Shown piece after piece: positions 8,482 through 17,389 of a stretch of 64,000 nucleotides of DNA (position 1 is the stretch's first letter; each line of letters begins with the position of its first letter). Location: the NCBI GenBank assembly GCA_963742725.1, contig CAVUMX010000004.1:806001-870000 (forward strand), given 5' to 3'. Source of the stretch: CAVVAL01 sp963742725 (GTDB lineage: Bacteria; Actinomycetota; Actinomycetes; Mycobacteriales; Cryptosporangiaceae). A program made the position numbers and the translations under genes. The notes beneath the pieces are model-generated. The model saw nothing but the letters and a program-made list of their open reading frames with translations, was not told the DNA's origin and ran no database searches.

Positions 8482-9762
8482 ATGAACAGCACTCAGACGG
8501 CCATACCGCCCTCGGTCGCCGAGCGTCGGCTGCCACGCCTGCTACGTCAGAGGCCGTTTCGCCGCTACTGGTCGGCCCAGACCGTGTCACTGTTCGGCGA
8601 TCAGATCTCCGCGCTGGCCCTGCCGCTGCTCGCCGTGCTCGGCCTGCATGCGGGTCCGGCGGAGATGGGCTATCTGATCGTGGCCGCGCTCGTGCCGAAC
8701 CTGCTGTTCTCGGTGCTCGCCGGTGCCGTGATCGACCGGTACCCGTGGAAGCGCCGGACGATGGTCGTCGCCGACGTCGGTCGGGCGCTACTACTGACCG
8801 CCGTGCCGGTGGCGTTCCTCCTTGATGTGCTCACGATCGAGCAGCTCTACGTCGTGGCGTTTCTGTCCGGCACCCTGAGCGTGCTCTTCGAGGTTTCCCA
8901 CAGCACCCTGTTCGTATCGCTGGTGCCCAAGGAGGACTACATCGAGGCCAACACGCTGCTCAGCGGCGCTCAGGCAATGTCCTACGTGGCCGGTCCCAGC
9001 CTCGGCGGCATCCTCGTGCAGACGCTCACCGCCCCGATCGCGGTGCTCATCGACGCCGTGTCGTATCTCGTCTCAGCGGTGTTCCTCACGAAGATCCGGC
9101 CGACCGAGCCGCCGCCATCCGGCGCCAAGGGCCTGGGCGCCGGCGAAGGATTGGCGTTCATCGCCCGATCACCGGTCGTTCGACCGATCCTGCTCGGCAC
9201 CACCACGCTGAACCTCTTCAACTACATGTTCGCGACGCTGTTCGTGCTCTACGTCAGCACCGAGCTGGGCGTCTCGCCCGGCCTGCTGGGCGTCGTCATC
9301 GGCGTCGGCGCATTCGGTGCCCTGCTGGGTGCGGCCGTCACCCCACGGATCGCACGCAGACTCGGCATCGGCCGAACGCTGGTGCTCAGCTTCCTGGCCT
9401 TCCCGGCTCCCCTGCTGCTAGTGCCGCTCGCCGGGGGACCGACACCGCTGATGTTGGGCATGCTTTTCGCGGCCGAATTCCTCTCCGGTCTTGGCGTGAT
9501 GATGCTCGACATCACCGACAGCTCCGTGCAGACCGCGGTCATACCCGACGAGCTCCGTGCCCGGGTGTCCGGTGCACAGCGCACCATCAACTACGGCATC
9601 AGACCTGTCGGCGCCCTGCTGGGCGGCGGTCTAGGGGCAACCCTCGGGATACAGCCGACGATGTGGATCGCCACCACAGGCGCGCTCGCCGGCGTGCTGT
9701 GGGTGCTGCCGTCGGCGGCGGCCAGACTACGGAACCTTCCCGGAGGTAGTGAATCCCAGTGA
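8482..9762 (+). CDS. MFS efflux transporter
   Basis: A 426-residue membrane protein with about twelve hydrophobic segments. The N-terminal motif RRYWSAQTVSLFGDQISALA is typical of the MFS_3 drug-exporter family (macrolide-efflux MefA-like). The loop between helices two and three contains DRYPWKRRTMVVAD, the usual charged MFS motif A region. It is coupled to the ArsR-type regulator immediately upstream, so induction by its substrate is likely. The substrate cannot be read from sequence. The protein appears complete, ending with a short basic cytoplasmic tail. Confidence 0.88.
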   Translation: MNSTQTAIPPSVAERRLPRLLRQRPFRRYWSAQTVSLFGDQISALALPLLAVLGLHAGPAEMGYLIVAALVPNLLFSVLAGAVIDRYPWKRRTMVVADVGRALLLTAVPVAFLLDVLTIEQLYVVAFLSGTLSVLFEVSHSTLFVSLVPKEDYIEANTLLSGAQAMSYVAGPSLGGILVQTLTAPIAVLIDAVSYLVSAVFLTKIRPTEPPPSGAKGLGAGEGLAFIARSPVVRPILLGTTTLNLFNYMFATLFVLYVSTELGVSPGLLGVVIGVGAFGALLGAAVTPRIARRLGIGRTLVLSFLAFPAPLLLVPLAGGPTPLMLGMLFAAEFLSGLGVMMLDITDSSVQTAVIPDELRARVSGAQRTINYGIRPVGALLGGGLGATLGIQPTMWIATTGALAGVLWVLPSAAARLRNLPGGSESQ

Positions 9763-9839
9763 CCGGTGCGCGTTGGCCGACGCGATCGTGCCGAACATCT
9801 CGTACACGGGCGAACCACCCCACAGGAATCTCCAAGTCG

Positions 9840-9941
9840 CGACCGTGACGTACCTGTGCCCTCCCGTACGGATCTTCGAGCTCCCGGAACGGGTCCCACC
9901 GCGTCGTCGATGACCCGGGAACGACGAACAGGCAGCGTCAT
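9840..9941 (-). pseudogene. N-terminal fragment of an Hsp20-type small heat-shock gene
   Basis: On the minus strand an ATG at 9941 gives MTLPVRRSRV. In another frame shortly after comes RWDPFRELEDPYGRAQ, together matching the usual N-terminus of actinobacterial Hsp20 proteins (MTLPVRR..WDPF.ELEDLY). A frameshift separates the two parts and the alpha-crystallin domain is missing. Recognition is from memory of the family. Confidence 0.45.
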
Positions 9942-10005
9942 GTGTCTTTCATGGTCTCGTTGAGCAGCTCGAGCTGGCGCGCAGCGCACCTGTCGCTGGT
10001 CGCCG

Positions 10006-10177
10006 CTACACCGGCGCGAACCTCGACGTCCCCACGCACGCGGCCAGTAGCTCGGACAACGCCCGTCGTCGTCGACCAGGCCGGCGAGGACGACGGTGAC
10101 CTCGCCGCCGGCGGACCATCGCGGCCTCGCCTGCGGATCCGGATCAACCTCGGTCAGCACGCGTCGACAGGCGGCCA
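10006..10177 (-). pseudogene. Decayed short ORF of unknown family
   Basis: Minus-strand coding-like sequence reads VLTEVDPDPQARPRW, then GGEVTVVLAGLVDDDG, and after a one-base shift ALSELLAACVGTSRFAPV before a TAG at 10006-10008. The high third-position GC on both sides of the shift suggests a real gene tail with a frameshift. I do not recognise the family. The rest of 9763-10420 shows only short unconvincing frames. Confidence 0.35.
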
Positions 10178-10420
10178 CCGGCGGGCTGCCGACCTCACCC
10201 GCGGTAGCTGCCTGACCTCGTCGCGGTCCAGCTTTCGCAGCGGGCAATCTCGCGGCCGTTGAGTTCGCGGAAGTCAGAGAGTGCACGCTCCCGTCCCCCG
10301 GGCGCACTCACACTCTGAGCTCCCTGAGCGGGCCCCCCGAGAAGTCGGCGAGGTCGACCCAGTCAGGTGACGTACGCCGTGGCCAGCGGGTACGCCACTG
10401 CACTATGGCCCGCGCACGGC

Positions 10421-10453
10421 GCAGCCCCGCACCCGTGGTGGATGCGGGGCTGC
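10421..10453 (-). terminator. Stem-loop downstream of the LPXTG gene
   Basis: GCAGCCCCGCA (10421-10431) pairs perfectly with TGCGGGGCTGC (10443-10453) around an 11-base loop. It sits just after the stop codon of the surface protein. There is no T tract, which is normal for high-GC terminators. Confidence 0.7.
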
Positions 10454-10464
10454 GGTCGGCCTGA

Positions 10465-11604
10465 CTACGCCAAGCGGCGCCGGCGGGCGAGCATGGTGAG
10501 CGCACCGCCGCCGACGAGCAGCAGCGCGCCCGCTCCGATGATGCCGCCGACGCCCGCGCCGGTCACCGGCAGTGAGCCGTCGTCGGCCCCGGCGCCGACC
10601 GGCTTGACCAGGCCGGCATCGAGCACCGTGGTCTTGCCCGGGAACACGTCGATGCGGTCCTCGAAGGCCAGGATCGCGCCCCTGCCGAACCGGCCCTCAA
10701 GAATGTAGTCGTTGCCGATGTAGCGGAAGTCGGAGTCGCCGGTCTCCGCGCCGACACCGGCTTTCGTGAACTTCCACTCCTTTCCGGGTGTAGCGACGGC
10801 GACGCCGTACGGGGTCCCGTTGGGTACATGCGGAGTCAGCCTGGTGAAGGTGTACCGGCCGTCGGCGCCGGTGGTCACGGGACCGGTGAAGTGAGCCTTG
10901 CCGCTGCCGACGAGCCCGAAGCTCAGCAGCACCTTCGCGCCGGCGACGCCCTTCTCGCCCTTGTCCTGGCGACCGTTGCCGTTCACGTCGTGCCAGATCC
11001 GGCCGGTGATCGCGCCACTCCCCTTCGCGGGGACTACGACCTTTGTCCGAACGGAGTTGTTGTCCGGGTTGGTATCCCTCTCGTTGGTGCTCACCGTGGC
11101 GCGCACGAAGCTGCCGGGTGCGTCGGGTGAACTCAGCGCGAGCGACACCGGCGCCGGCGTCTTCGTGGCTGCGCCGACCCAGTGGCAGTCGTAGTCGCCG
11201 AGGGGTCCGGTGCAGTCCCAGCCGGGGTGGTTCGGCGGGGCGGCGTAGCCGGTGGGCCATTCCGCCTTTACGCGTAAGCGGTACCCGGTCGCGGGCCGGT
11301 CGCTGCGCAGTATGAACTTGACGATCGTCATCGGCGGGATCTCGGTATACACCTTCGCCGTGGCGGTGACGCTGGCATCGACCTTGCCAGTGCCGAGTGC
11401 GGGTGGTGGGTCGGTGGGCGGCGTCGTAGCGGATGGTGTGCTGGCGGGCGTGGAGGGTGCCGTCGACGCGGGAGCAGTCGGCGTCGGCGCCGGCGTCGCG
11501 GGGGTCGCAGCCACAGCGGCGACCCCTAGAGCGATCGGCGAGACAGCCAGAGCGAGGCCAGCAGCGGCGGCGAGGCGGGTGGAGCGGGTCAGGTGAGTGC
11601 GCAT
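10465..11604 (-). CDS. LPXTG cell-wall-anchored protein with SdrD-like B domain
   Basis: A 379-residue exported protein. The N-terminus has a signal peptide (MRTHLTRSTRLAAAAGLALAV) and a Pro/Thr/Ala-rich linker. The middle contains a DUF11-like or beta-sandwich part with NTNxxD-like pairs (ERDTNPDNNS), then an SdrD/Cna-B-type domain with the calcium-loop motif WHDVNGNGRQDKGEKGVAGA. The C-terminus is a classic sortase signal: LPVTG, a hydrophobic stretch and RRRR. It should be covalently linked to peptidoglycan; no sortase gene lies in the window. The start at 11604 is chosen because the signal peptide begins there and AAGGAG lies ten bases upstream; an ATG at 11649 is less likely. Confidence 0.88.
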   Translation of the reverse strand: MRTHLTRSTRLAAAAGLALAVSPIALGVAAVAATPATPAPTPTAPASTAPSTPASTPSATTPPTDPPPALGTGKVDASVTATAKVYTEIPPMTIVKFILRSDRPATGYRLRVKAEWPTGYAAPPNHPGWDCTGPLGDYDCHWVGAATKTPAPVSLALSSPDAPGSFVRATVSTNERDTNPDNNSVRTKVVVPAKGSGAITGRIWHDVNGNGRQDKGEKGVAGAKVLLSFGLVGSGKAHFTGPVTTGADGRYTFTRLTPHVPNGTPYGVAVATPGKEWKFTKAGVGAETGDSDFRYIGNDYILEGRFGRGAILAFEDRIDVFPGKTTVLDAGLVKPVGAGADDGSLPVTGAGVGGIIGAGALLLVGGGALTMLARRRRLA

Positions 11605-11645
11605 GGGAACGGATCTCCTTCGTCGTTTGCCCTTCACCCTGTTAG

Positions 11646-12058
11646 TCACCGCCCCACCGGGTTTCGTTCGCTGAAGCGCGGATTCGTTTTCGGCTGTGAG
11701 GTTGCCTCCTCAAGCTGAAGCAAGAAGCCGGGGCCGTGGCCACCAGTGACGATGGAGACACCCGCTGACCAAGCGACTCGGGAGATGTGCGCCAGCAGTT
11801 CATCGGGGATCACTGGTAACGATCGTCGCGCCAACACCGCGCTCGTTGAGCCACCGCAAGTCGAGCCGCCGCGATCCGATCGGGCAACGGTCACCGCCAG
11901 TGCCCGGTTCCAGTGCCGCACCATGCCCGCCTGGCTCAGGGTGAACGAGGTGAACACCCCGAGGATGTAGAGCTGGATCAGCCGGGTCACCGACCCGTCG
12001 AACGCGATGATCAGCAGCATCGCGACCAGGGCCAGCACGATGATCCCGTTAGACCCGC
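11646..12058 (-). pseudogene. Amino-acid permease (APC-type) fragment
   Basis: Minus-strand frame with two membrane-helix-like stretches, GIIVLALVAMLLIIAFDG and LIQLYILGVFTSFTLSQAG, followed by MVRHWNR. This is the pattern of late helices in APC-superfamily transporters. The N-terminal eight or more helices are absent because the sequence changes abruptly near 12050, where an integrase fragment on the other strand begins. After about 11890 the frame continues to a stop at 11646 with unrelated sequence (LPVIPDELLAHISRVAWSAG). It is not a functional transporter. Confidence 0.55.
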
Positions 12059-12490
12059 GCCGGCGAGGACCGCCGCGTCGATCTCGATGCTGGCACCGTC
12101 GCGGTATTGCGGCGCGGGCGGGTGCGGCAACGCGCGGAACGGTTGGCCTATGCCGGCGATTACCGCGAGACGGGCCTGGTGTTCACGCGGTCGGACGGCA
12201 CTGGGCGGCATCCGTCGGTGGTCGCGCACCGGTTCCGGACGCTGATCGCCGAGGTGGGCCTTCCTCGATGCGGATTTCACGACCTGCGGCACCTCGCTGC
12301 GTCCCTGCTGATCGCGGCCGGTGTCGATATCGCGATCGTCTCCAAGCGGCTGGGGCACAGCACCTACACCATCACGGCCGACACCTACTGCCACCTGATC
12401 GGCGGAATCGGCCGGCAAGCCGCCGAAGCGGCCGCCGCGCTCATCCCGAGACAGCCCAAGCCAGCGGGCGGCTCCCTAACAACTCCCTAG
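12050..12490 (+). pseudogene. Tyrosine recombinase (integrase) C-terminal fragment
   Basis: The plus frame reads GEDRRVDLDAGTVAVL, then GLVFTRSDGTGRHPSVVAHR, FHDLRHLAASLLIAAGVDI and SKRLGHSTYTITADTYCHL. This is the catalytic C-terminal half of a phage- or AICE-type integrase, with the HxLRH box, the LGH histidine and the TYxHL tyrosine nucleophile region all present. The N-terminal DNA-binding half and the first catalytic arginine are missing; sequence left of 12050 belongs to a permease fragment on the opposite strand. It lies 84 bases from tRNA-Lys, a common attachment gene, so it is probably the relic of an integrated element. Confidence 0.8.
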
Positions 12491-12573
12491 CAAATCCGCC
12501 GGCCAGCGAACCGAACGACGAAGCGCGCCTGCCCTGGGCGGGGCAAACGCGCTGGTCAGATCGGTTCAGAAGG

Positions 12574-12646
<73 letters not shown>

Positions 12647-12819
12647 TTGTCGCTCGGCTTGCGCCCCGCAACGGATCGAAACGATAGCAGGCCGCCCGGC
12701 CAAGTCTGAAATCGGTAACCGCGTGCCGGGCATCGGTGTGGTCACGGGGACCGCTGGGGGGTGCGCGCGTACGGCAGGATGGTTCCTCTACATCGTTAGA
12801 ACTGTGATCGGGGTGTGGT

Positions 12820-14046
12820 ATGGGCTGCTTCCGGGCTTCCGGGGCAATCCGCCTGGCTTGTGGTGCTGTGGCGGCGGTATCCCTTTTGGCGCTGACAGCG
12901 TGTGACGGAGCGCCGAGTGCCAGCGCCTCGAACAACGACAAGAAGGGCGAATCGAGTCCTTCGTCGTCGCCGTCGCCTGACGCGCCGCCGGTGAGCCTCG
13001 CCGTCTCGTCCCCCGCGGACAAGGCGACCAAGGTGCTGACCGCCGCGGATGTGGCGATCAACACCAACGGCACGGTCGAGAACGTCGCGCTCACCGGGTC
13101 GGACGGCAAGCCGGTCGCCGGCACGCTGGCCGAGGACGGCAAGTCCTGGCGGCCGGGCGTCCAGCTCGCCTACGGCGCCACGTACAAGCTCGCTGTCACG
13201 GCCAAGTCCGGCGACGACGAGAAGACGGTGAACTCTTCGTTCACCACGATGGCGCGTCCGGGCCGGATCGCCGGCGCCGACATCTACTTCGCCGACGGCG
13301 ACACGGTGGGCGTCGGCATGCCGCTGGTCATCGAGTTCACCCGCAACATCGCCGAGGCCGACCGCGCGGCCGTCGAGCGCCGCCTGCAGGTGACCAGCAC
13401 ACCGCCCGTCGAGGGCAGCTGGCATTGGTTCAGCGGCGGCGAGGTCCGCTACCGCCCGCAGGCGCACTGGCCGGTCGGCACGAAGATCTCCTTCCGCGCG
13501 GCTCTCGGCGGCTTCCCCATGGGCGGCGGCGCCTACGGCAAGCGCGATCGTGTGGCGAACCTCACAGTCGGGTCGTCTATGGTCACGAAGATCAACAACG
13601 CCACCAAGACCGCCACCGTCTACAAGGACGGCGCGCTCATCCGGACCATGCCGGTCAGCCTCGGCAAGCGCAGCTCGCCGACCTCCTCGGGCACGCACGT
13701 GGTGATGGACCGGCAGACCGAGATGATCTTCGACTCGTCCACGTTCGGCCGCCCCGTCGACGGCCCCGGCGGGTACCGCAAGAAGGTCTACTGGGACGTC
13801 CGCTACACCTGGAAGGGCGAGTTCGTCCACGCCGCCCCGTGGTCCGTCGGGCAGCAGGGCAAGCGCAACGTCTCCAACGGCTGCGTCAACCTCTCCACGG
13901 CCAACGCCAAGTGGTTCTACGAGGTCAGCAAGAAGGGCGACGTGATCGAGATCGTCGGCACCGAGACCAAGGTCGCGGCCTCCAACGGCTGGGGCGACTG
14001 GAACCTCACCTGGGACCAGTACAAGGCCGGCAGCGCACTCACCTGA
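12820..14046 (+). CDS. L,D-transpeptidase lipoprotein
   Basis: A 408-residue exported lipoprotein that cross-links peptidoglycan by 3-3 (meso-DAP to meso-DAP) bonds. The signal peptide ends in the lipobox LTAC with Cys28 as the lipidated residue. A Ser/Pro linker follows, then two immunoglobulin-like domains (about 55-145 and 148-250) and the YkuD catalytic domain (about 252-380). The catalytic signature is visible as His337 and SNGCVNLS with Cys355. A C-terminal tryptophan-rich extension (NGWGDWNLTWDQY) is typical of mycobacterial and actinomycete Ldt enzymes. It appears monocistronic and is followed by a strong terminator. Confidence 0.95.
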   Translation: MGCFRASGAIRLACGAVAAVSLLALTACDGAPSASASNNDKKGESSPSSSPSPDAPPVSLAVSSPADKATKVLTAADVAINTNGTVENVALTGSDGKPVAGTLAEDGKSWRPGVQLAYGATYKLAVTAKSGDDEKTVNSSFTTMARPGRIAGADIYFADGDTVGVGMPLVIEFTRNIAEADRAAVERRLQVTSTPPVEGSWHWFSGGEVRYRPQAHWPVGTKISFRAALGGFPMGGGAYGKRDRVANLTVGSSMVTKINNATKTATVYKDGALIRTMPVSLGKRSSPTSSGTHVVMDRQTEMIFDSSTFGRPVDGPGGYRKKVYWDVRYTWKGEFVHAAPWSVGQQGKRNVSNGCVNLSTANAKWFYEVSKKGDVIEIVGTETKVAASNGWGDWNLTWDQYKAGSALT

Positions 14047-14060
14047 TCCCCGCGAACGAG

Positions 14061-14093
14061 AAGGGCGGTCCGCATCGCGCGGACCGCCCTTTT
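14061..14093 (+). terminator. Rho-independent terminator after the L,D-transpeptidase gene
   Basis: AAGGGCGGTCCGC (14061-14073) pairs perfectly with GCGGACCGCCCTT (14079-14091) around a five-base loop and is followed by TTT. It separates the gene from tRNA-His on the other strand. Confidence 0.88.
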
Positions 14094-14099
14094 CTGTGG

Positions 14100-14173
14100 G
14101 GTGACTGACGGGGCTCGAACCCGCGACATCCGGGACCACAACCCGGTGCTCTACCTGCTGAGCTACAGCCACC
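14100..14173 (-). tRNA. tRNA-His (GUG)
   Basis: Cloverleaf with acceptor GTGGCTG/CAGTCAC, D-arm GCTC/GAGC, anticodon arm CCGGG-TTGTGGT-CCCGG with anticodon GTG, and T-arm GCGGG-TTCGAGC-CCCGT. A G at 14173 supplies the histidine-specific G-1 opposite discriminator C at 14100. Confidence 0.97.
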
Positions 14174-14229
14174 ATGCCCCTCACGGGACGACTCATCATA
14201 GCGGTCGCCCCGGCCCGGCACCGAACCGG

Positions 14230-14847
14230 TTACCCGACGGCGCCGTCAGCCTCCACCAGCTCGGCGGCGATCGCCTTCGCCGCGTCCACATCCGGGCCCG
14301 GGAGCGGCACGAACACGGTGCGTCGGTAGTAGGCCAGCTCGCGGATGCTCTCCTGGATGTCGGCCAGTGCCCGGTGCGCCAGACCCTTCGGCGGCTGGCC
14401 GAAGTAGACCCTCGGGTACCAGCGGCGGCACAGCTCCTTGATCGACGACACGTCGACCATCCGGTAGTGCAGGTAGTTGTCCAGCGTCGGCATGTCCCGG
14501 GCCAGGAAACCCCGGTCGGTCGCGATCGAGTTCCCGCACAGCGGCGCCGACCGCGGCTCCGGCACATGCTTGGTGATGTACTCCATCACGCGCTCCTCGG
14601 CCTCGGCCAAGGTCACCGCCGACGCCCGCACCGCCTCCGTCAGGCCCGACCGCCCGTGCATCTCACGGACCACCTCGACCATGCCGTCCAGCACCTCGTC
14701 GTCGGCGTGGATCACGAGGTCCACCCCGTCGCCGAGGATGTTGAGGTCCGAATCGGTCACCAGCGCGGCCACCTCGATCAGCGCGTCATGCTGGAGTTCC
14801 AGGCCGGTCATTTCGCAGTCAATCCATACCAGGCGGTCCGTCACCAC
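14230..14847 (-). CDS. orn: Oligoribonuclease
   Basis: A 205-residue DEDDh 3'-5' exonuclease that degrades nanoRNAs and pGpG to mononucleotides in the cytoplasm. All catalytic residues are visible: Asp10 and Glu12 in VWIDCEMTG, Asp111 in NSIATDRGF, and His158 with Asp163 in HRALAD. The length and the MPTLDNYLHYRMVDVSSIKE segment are typical of Orn. It starts six bases after the end of the LysE-like gene region and may share its transcript. The gene lies between a membrane transporter and tRNA-His, as is common in actinobacteria. Confidence 0.97.
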   Translation of the reverse strand: MVTDRLVWIDCEMTGLELQHDALIEVAALVTDSDLNILGDGVDLVIHADDEVLDGMVEVVREMHGRSGLTEAVRASAVTLAEAEERVMEYITKHVPEPRSAPLCGNSIATDRGFLARDMPTLDNYLHYRMVDVSSIKELCRRWYPRVYFGQPPKGLAHRALADIQESIRELAYYRRTVFVPLPGPDVDAAKAIAAELVEADGAVG

Positions 14848-14853
14848 CCCAGC

Positions 14854-15378
14854 CTAGTGCTCTTGCACGGTGCGGAATGCCAGCAGGCCGCCGAAGCCCA
14901 CCAGCCCCAGTCCCGCGACGGTGTCGGCCACGGCGGCCGCGCGGTCGCCGATCCGTCGCCGCGCCACCGCGGCGGCACAGGCCAGGAACGTGAACCAGGT
15001 GGTCGTGCCGATCGCGACCCCGACCAGCAGCGCCGCCCGGGGTGTCGTCACCTCGTCGTCGGTCTCCAGCCCGATGCGGATCCGGTGCGCGGCCCACAAC
15101 GTCCGCACGCCCAGGTAGACGAGTACGGCAGCGCCGATCAAACCCAGGGCCATCCGGACGGGCTCCGCCCGCAGAACCTGCGCGACACCCACCATGCCCA
15201 GGGCGCCGTACGCGGAGTCGACGATCGCCGCGCCGAGGCCCACGGCGAGCCCGGGTCCGAGGCCGAACCGCAGTACCGTCCGGATGCACAGCAGCGAGAC
15301 GGGGCCGACCTGTGCGGCGACCAGCAGGCCGAGTCCCAGCCCGGCGATGAGCGCGGCGATCATGCCGGCAGTGAACAT
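14854..15378 (-). CDS. LysE-family translocator
   Basis: A 174-residue inner-membrane protein with about five hydrophobic segments, a likely exporter of amino acids or related small molecules. The N-terminal part has the LysE/RhtB pattern GLLVAAQVGPVSLLCIRTVL. It is a little shorter than the usual 200 residues. The ATG at 15378 lies only nine bases from the GTG of the divergent dehydrogenase, so its own ribosome site would overlap that gene's; an internal ATG at 15363 is an equally possible start. The next gene, orn, begins six bases after its stop. The substrate is not predictable. Confidence 0.8.
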   Translation of the reverse strand: MFTAGMIAALIAGLGLGLLVAAQVGPVSLLCIRTVLRFGLGPGLAVGLGAAIVDSAYGALGMVGVAQVLRAEPVRMALGLIGAAVLVYLGVRTLWAAHRIRIGLETDDEVTTPRAALLVGVAIGTTTWFTFLACAAAVARRRIGDRAAAVADTVAGLGLVGFGGLLAFRTVQEH

Positions 15379-15387
15379 GGAGGCCCG

Positions 15388-16413
15388 GTGAAGGCACTGG
15401 TGTTTGCACCCCCGTCCACGGCGGCCGTGCGGGACGTTCCGGTCCTGGACGAACCCGGCGCCGTCGAGGTGGCGGCCGTGGCCGTCGGCGTGTGCGGTAC
15501 GGACCGGGAGATCGTCCACGGCGAGCTCGGCGAGACCCCGCCCGGCGACGACTACCTGATCCTCGGGCACGAGTCGCTCGGGCGCGTCGTCGCCGATCCG
15601 TCCGGGACGTTCGAACCCGGGGACCTGGTCGTCGCGGTCGTCCGCGAACCCGACCCGGTGCCGTGCCCCAACTGCGCGGCCGGCGAGTGGGACATGTGCC
15701 GCAACGGCCGCTGGACCGAACACGGCATCAAAGGCGCCCACGGGTACGCCCGGGAGCGGTACCGGCTCGACCCCGCCCGTGCCGTCCGGCTCGACCCCCG
15801 GCTGGCGCCGGTGGGCGTCCTGCTGGAGACCGCCTCGATCCTCGCCAAAGCGTGGGAACACGTCGAGCGGATCGGCGCGCGGGCACTGTTCAGCCCCGGA
15901 CGGGTGCTCGTCACGGGTGCCGGGCCGGTCGGGCTTCTCGCCGCGCTGATGGGCGTCCAGCGGGGCCTGGACGTGCACGTACTCGACCGCGTCACGACCG
16001 GACCCAAACCCGCCCTCGTAGCGGACCTGGGCGCCACCTACCACCCGACGACCCCGGATCTAGACACAGACATCGTCCTCGAATGCACCGGCGTGGCGCA
16101 GGTCGTCGCGGACGCCCTGGGCACCCTCGGCCCCAACGGCATCGCCTGCCTCACGGGCATGTCCCACCTCGGACAGCCCCTGCAGATCGACGGATCCGCC
16201 GCCAACCGGGCCGCCGTACTGGGCAACCGCACCGTCTTCGGCAGCATCAACGCCAACCTGCGCCACTACCGGCTGGCCGCCGACGCGCTCGCCGCCGCCG
16301 ATCCGGCCTGGCTGGAACGCATGATCACCCGCCGCGTGCCGCTCGACTCCGCTGCCGACGCGCTCCGGGTCGAGGACGGCGATGTGAAGGTGGTCATACA
16401 GATCGGCGGCTGA
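15388..16413 (+). CDS. Zinc-dependent glucose 1-dehydrogenase-type alcohol dehydrogenase
   Basis: A 341-residue medium-chain dehydrogenase resembling the glucose dehydrogenase branch, which oxidises glucose to gluconolactone with NAD(P)+. It shows the catalytic zinc site in VGVCGTDREIVHG and LGHESLGRV, a structural-zinc lobe CPNCAAGEWDMC followed by the characteristic NGRWTEHGIKGAHGY, and a nucleotide-binding Rossmann motif VTGAGPVGLLAALMG. The GTG start at 15388 has GGAGG four bases upstream. It is divergent from the LysE gene. Substrate preference inside this family varies, so glucose is a family-level suggestion. Confidence 0.85.
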   Translation: MKALVFAPPSTAAVRDVPVLDEPGAVEVAAVAVGVCGTDREIVHGELGETPPGDDYLILGHESLGRVVADPSGTFEPGDLVVAVVREPDPVPCPNCAAGEWDMCRNGRWTEHGIKGAHGYARERYRLDPARAVRLDPRLAPVGVLLETASILAKAWEHVERIGARALFSPGRVLVTGAGPVGLLAALMGVQRGLDVHVLDRVTTGPKPALVADLGATYHPTTPDLDTDIVLECTGVAQVVADALGTLGPNGIACLTGMSHLGQPLQIDGSAANRAAVLGNRTVFGSINANLRHYRLAADALAAADPAWLERMITRRVPLDSAADALRVEDGDVKVVIQIGG

Positions 16414-16457
16414 CGATCACGCCGGGCTGGTCATATGCGGTGCGGTGCCGGGCGTCC

Positions 16458-16847
16458 TCAGAATCTGTCTTTTTCGACGGCGAGGCCGAGGGCGACGGAC
16501 AGCTCCTGGACGTTCTGGTACGTGCGGTCGGGTGGGAGTTCGGCCACCCGCTCGACGAGCGGGTCGGGCGCGTGGTGTTCGCGGAGTTTCGCCAGCACCT
16601 CCACGCGGCCCGCCGGGAAGATCGTCTGGCCGAGGTGGCTGGCGAGGGCCGAGCGTTCGGCCACGTCGCGCTGGGTCATGCCGGACGGGACACCGCCCGT
16701 GAGCGGGGCGCCGACGTCCTCGCCGGGTGGTTCCGGGTCGCGCCACTCGTCGGCGTGGGTGCTGCGGCCTGCCCGCATCAGCCCCTGGGTCTCGTGCTTG
16801 AGGGATTCGTCGTGTGCCGGTCCGTGCTTGCTGTTGCCCTGTTCCAT
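16458..16847 (-). CDS. DUF2795 domain protein
   Basis: A 129-residue soluble protein with a disordered charged N-terminal half (MEQGNSKHGPAHDESLKHET) and a C-terminal DUF2795 domain. That domain has the FPAGRVEVLAKLREHHAPD pattern and the NVQELSVALG end. DUF2795 proteins are small and widespread in actinobacteria, with no proven function. It lies downstream of the flavin reductase on the same strand, 54 bases away. Confidence 0.85.
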   Translation of the reverse strand: MEQGNSKHGPAHDESLKHETQGLMRAGRSTHADEWRDPEPPGEDVGAPLTGGVPSGMTQRDVAERSALASHLGQTIFPAGRVEVLAKLREHHAPDPLVERVAELPPDRTYQNVQELSVALGLAVEKDRF

Positions 16848-16901
16848 GCTGCTCCTTCCCCCGAGGTCGGTTCATGGAGCGCGTACCCGGTGCTGCGCCT
16901 T

Positions 16902-17387
16902 CTACGCCAGATTTCGGTAGGCGTGGGCGTAGCGGAGCAGCGGGGTGCGGCTGAACCCGATGTAGGCGACGGCCAGGACCTCGGCGATGACCAGCGTGTG
17001 GTCGCCCGTCTCGATCCGTTCCGTCGTGCGGCACTCCAGGGCGGTCAGGCCGCCCTCGATGATCAACGCCTCCGTGTTCGGACCGCGGTGATGCGGGGTA
17101 TCTGTCAGCAGGAGGCGCGGGCTGGGGCGCCCCGACGCGGCGAACCGCCCGGCCAGCTGCTTCTGGTGCGACCCGAGGACCGAAGCGGCCCACAGATCTC
17201 TGCGCCCCAGCACCTCCGTGAGATAGGAGTCGGCGGCTACGGAGAGTGCCACCAGAGGGGGGCGCAGCGACGTCGACATGAACGAGGTGGCCGTGGTGGC
17301 CACATCGTCCCGTTCGTCTCGCACGCTCACGATTGTCACCCCGGTCGCGAACCGGGACAGCGCGTCGGTGAACTCCTCAGGCGACAT
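16902..17387 (-). CDS. Flavin reductase-like domain protein
   Basis: A 161-residue flavin reductase (FMN-binding split-barrel fold), which uses NAD(P)H to reduce free flavin for a partner monooxygenase. Family marks are the N-terminal FATGVTIVSVRDERD, the TSFMSTSLRPPLVALSVAA flavin-binding stretch and the C-terminal DHTLVIAEVLAV. No partner monooxygenase lies beside it. A perfect 10-bp inverted repeat begins three bases upstream of its ATG. The direction of regulation, and whether the repeat also serves the divergent sigma factor gene, is unknown. Confidence 0.88.
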   Translation of the reverse strand: MSPEEFTDALSRFATGVTIVSVRDERDDVATTATSFMSTSLRPPLVALSVAADSYLTEVLGRRDLWAASVLGSHQKQLAGRFAASGRPSPRLLLTDTPHHRGPNTEALIIEGGLTALECRTTERIETGDHTLVIAEVLAVAYIGFSRTPLLRYAHAYRNLA

Positions 17388-17389
17388 GT

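Noticed and set aside
14101..16413. 770-codon plus-strand frame across tRNA-His, orn and lysE
   Set aside because: Only the part from 15388 is coding (glucose dehydrogenase). The rest is antisense to orn and lysE and passes through a tRNA gene.
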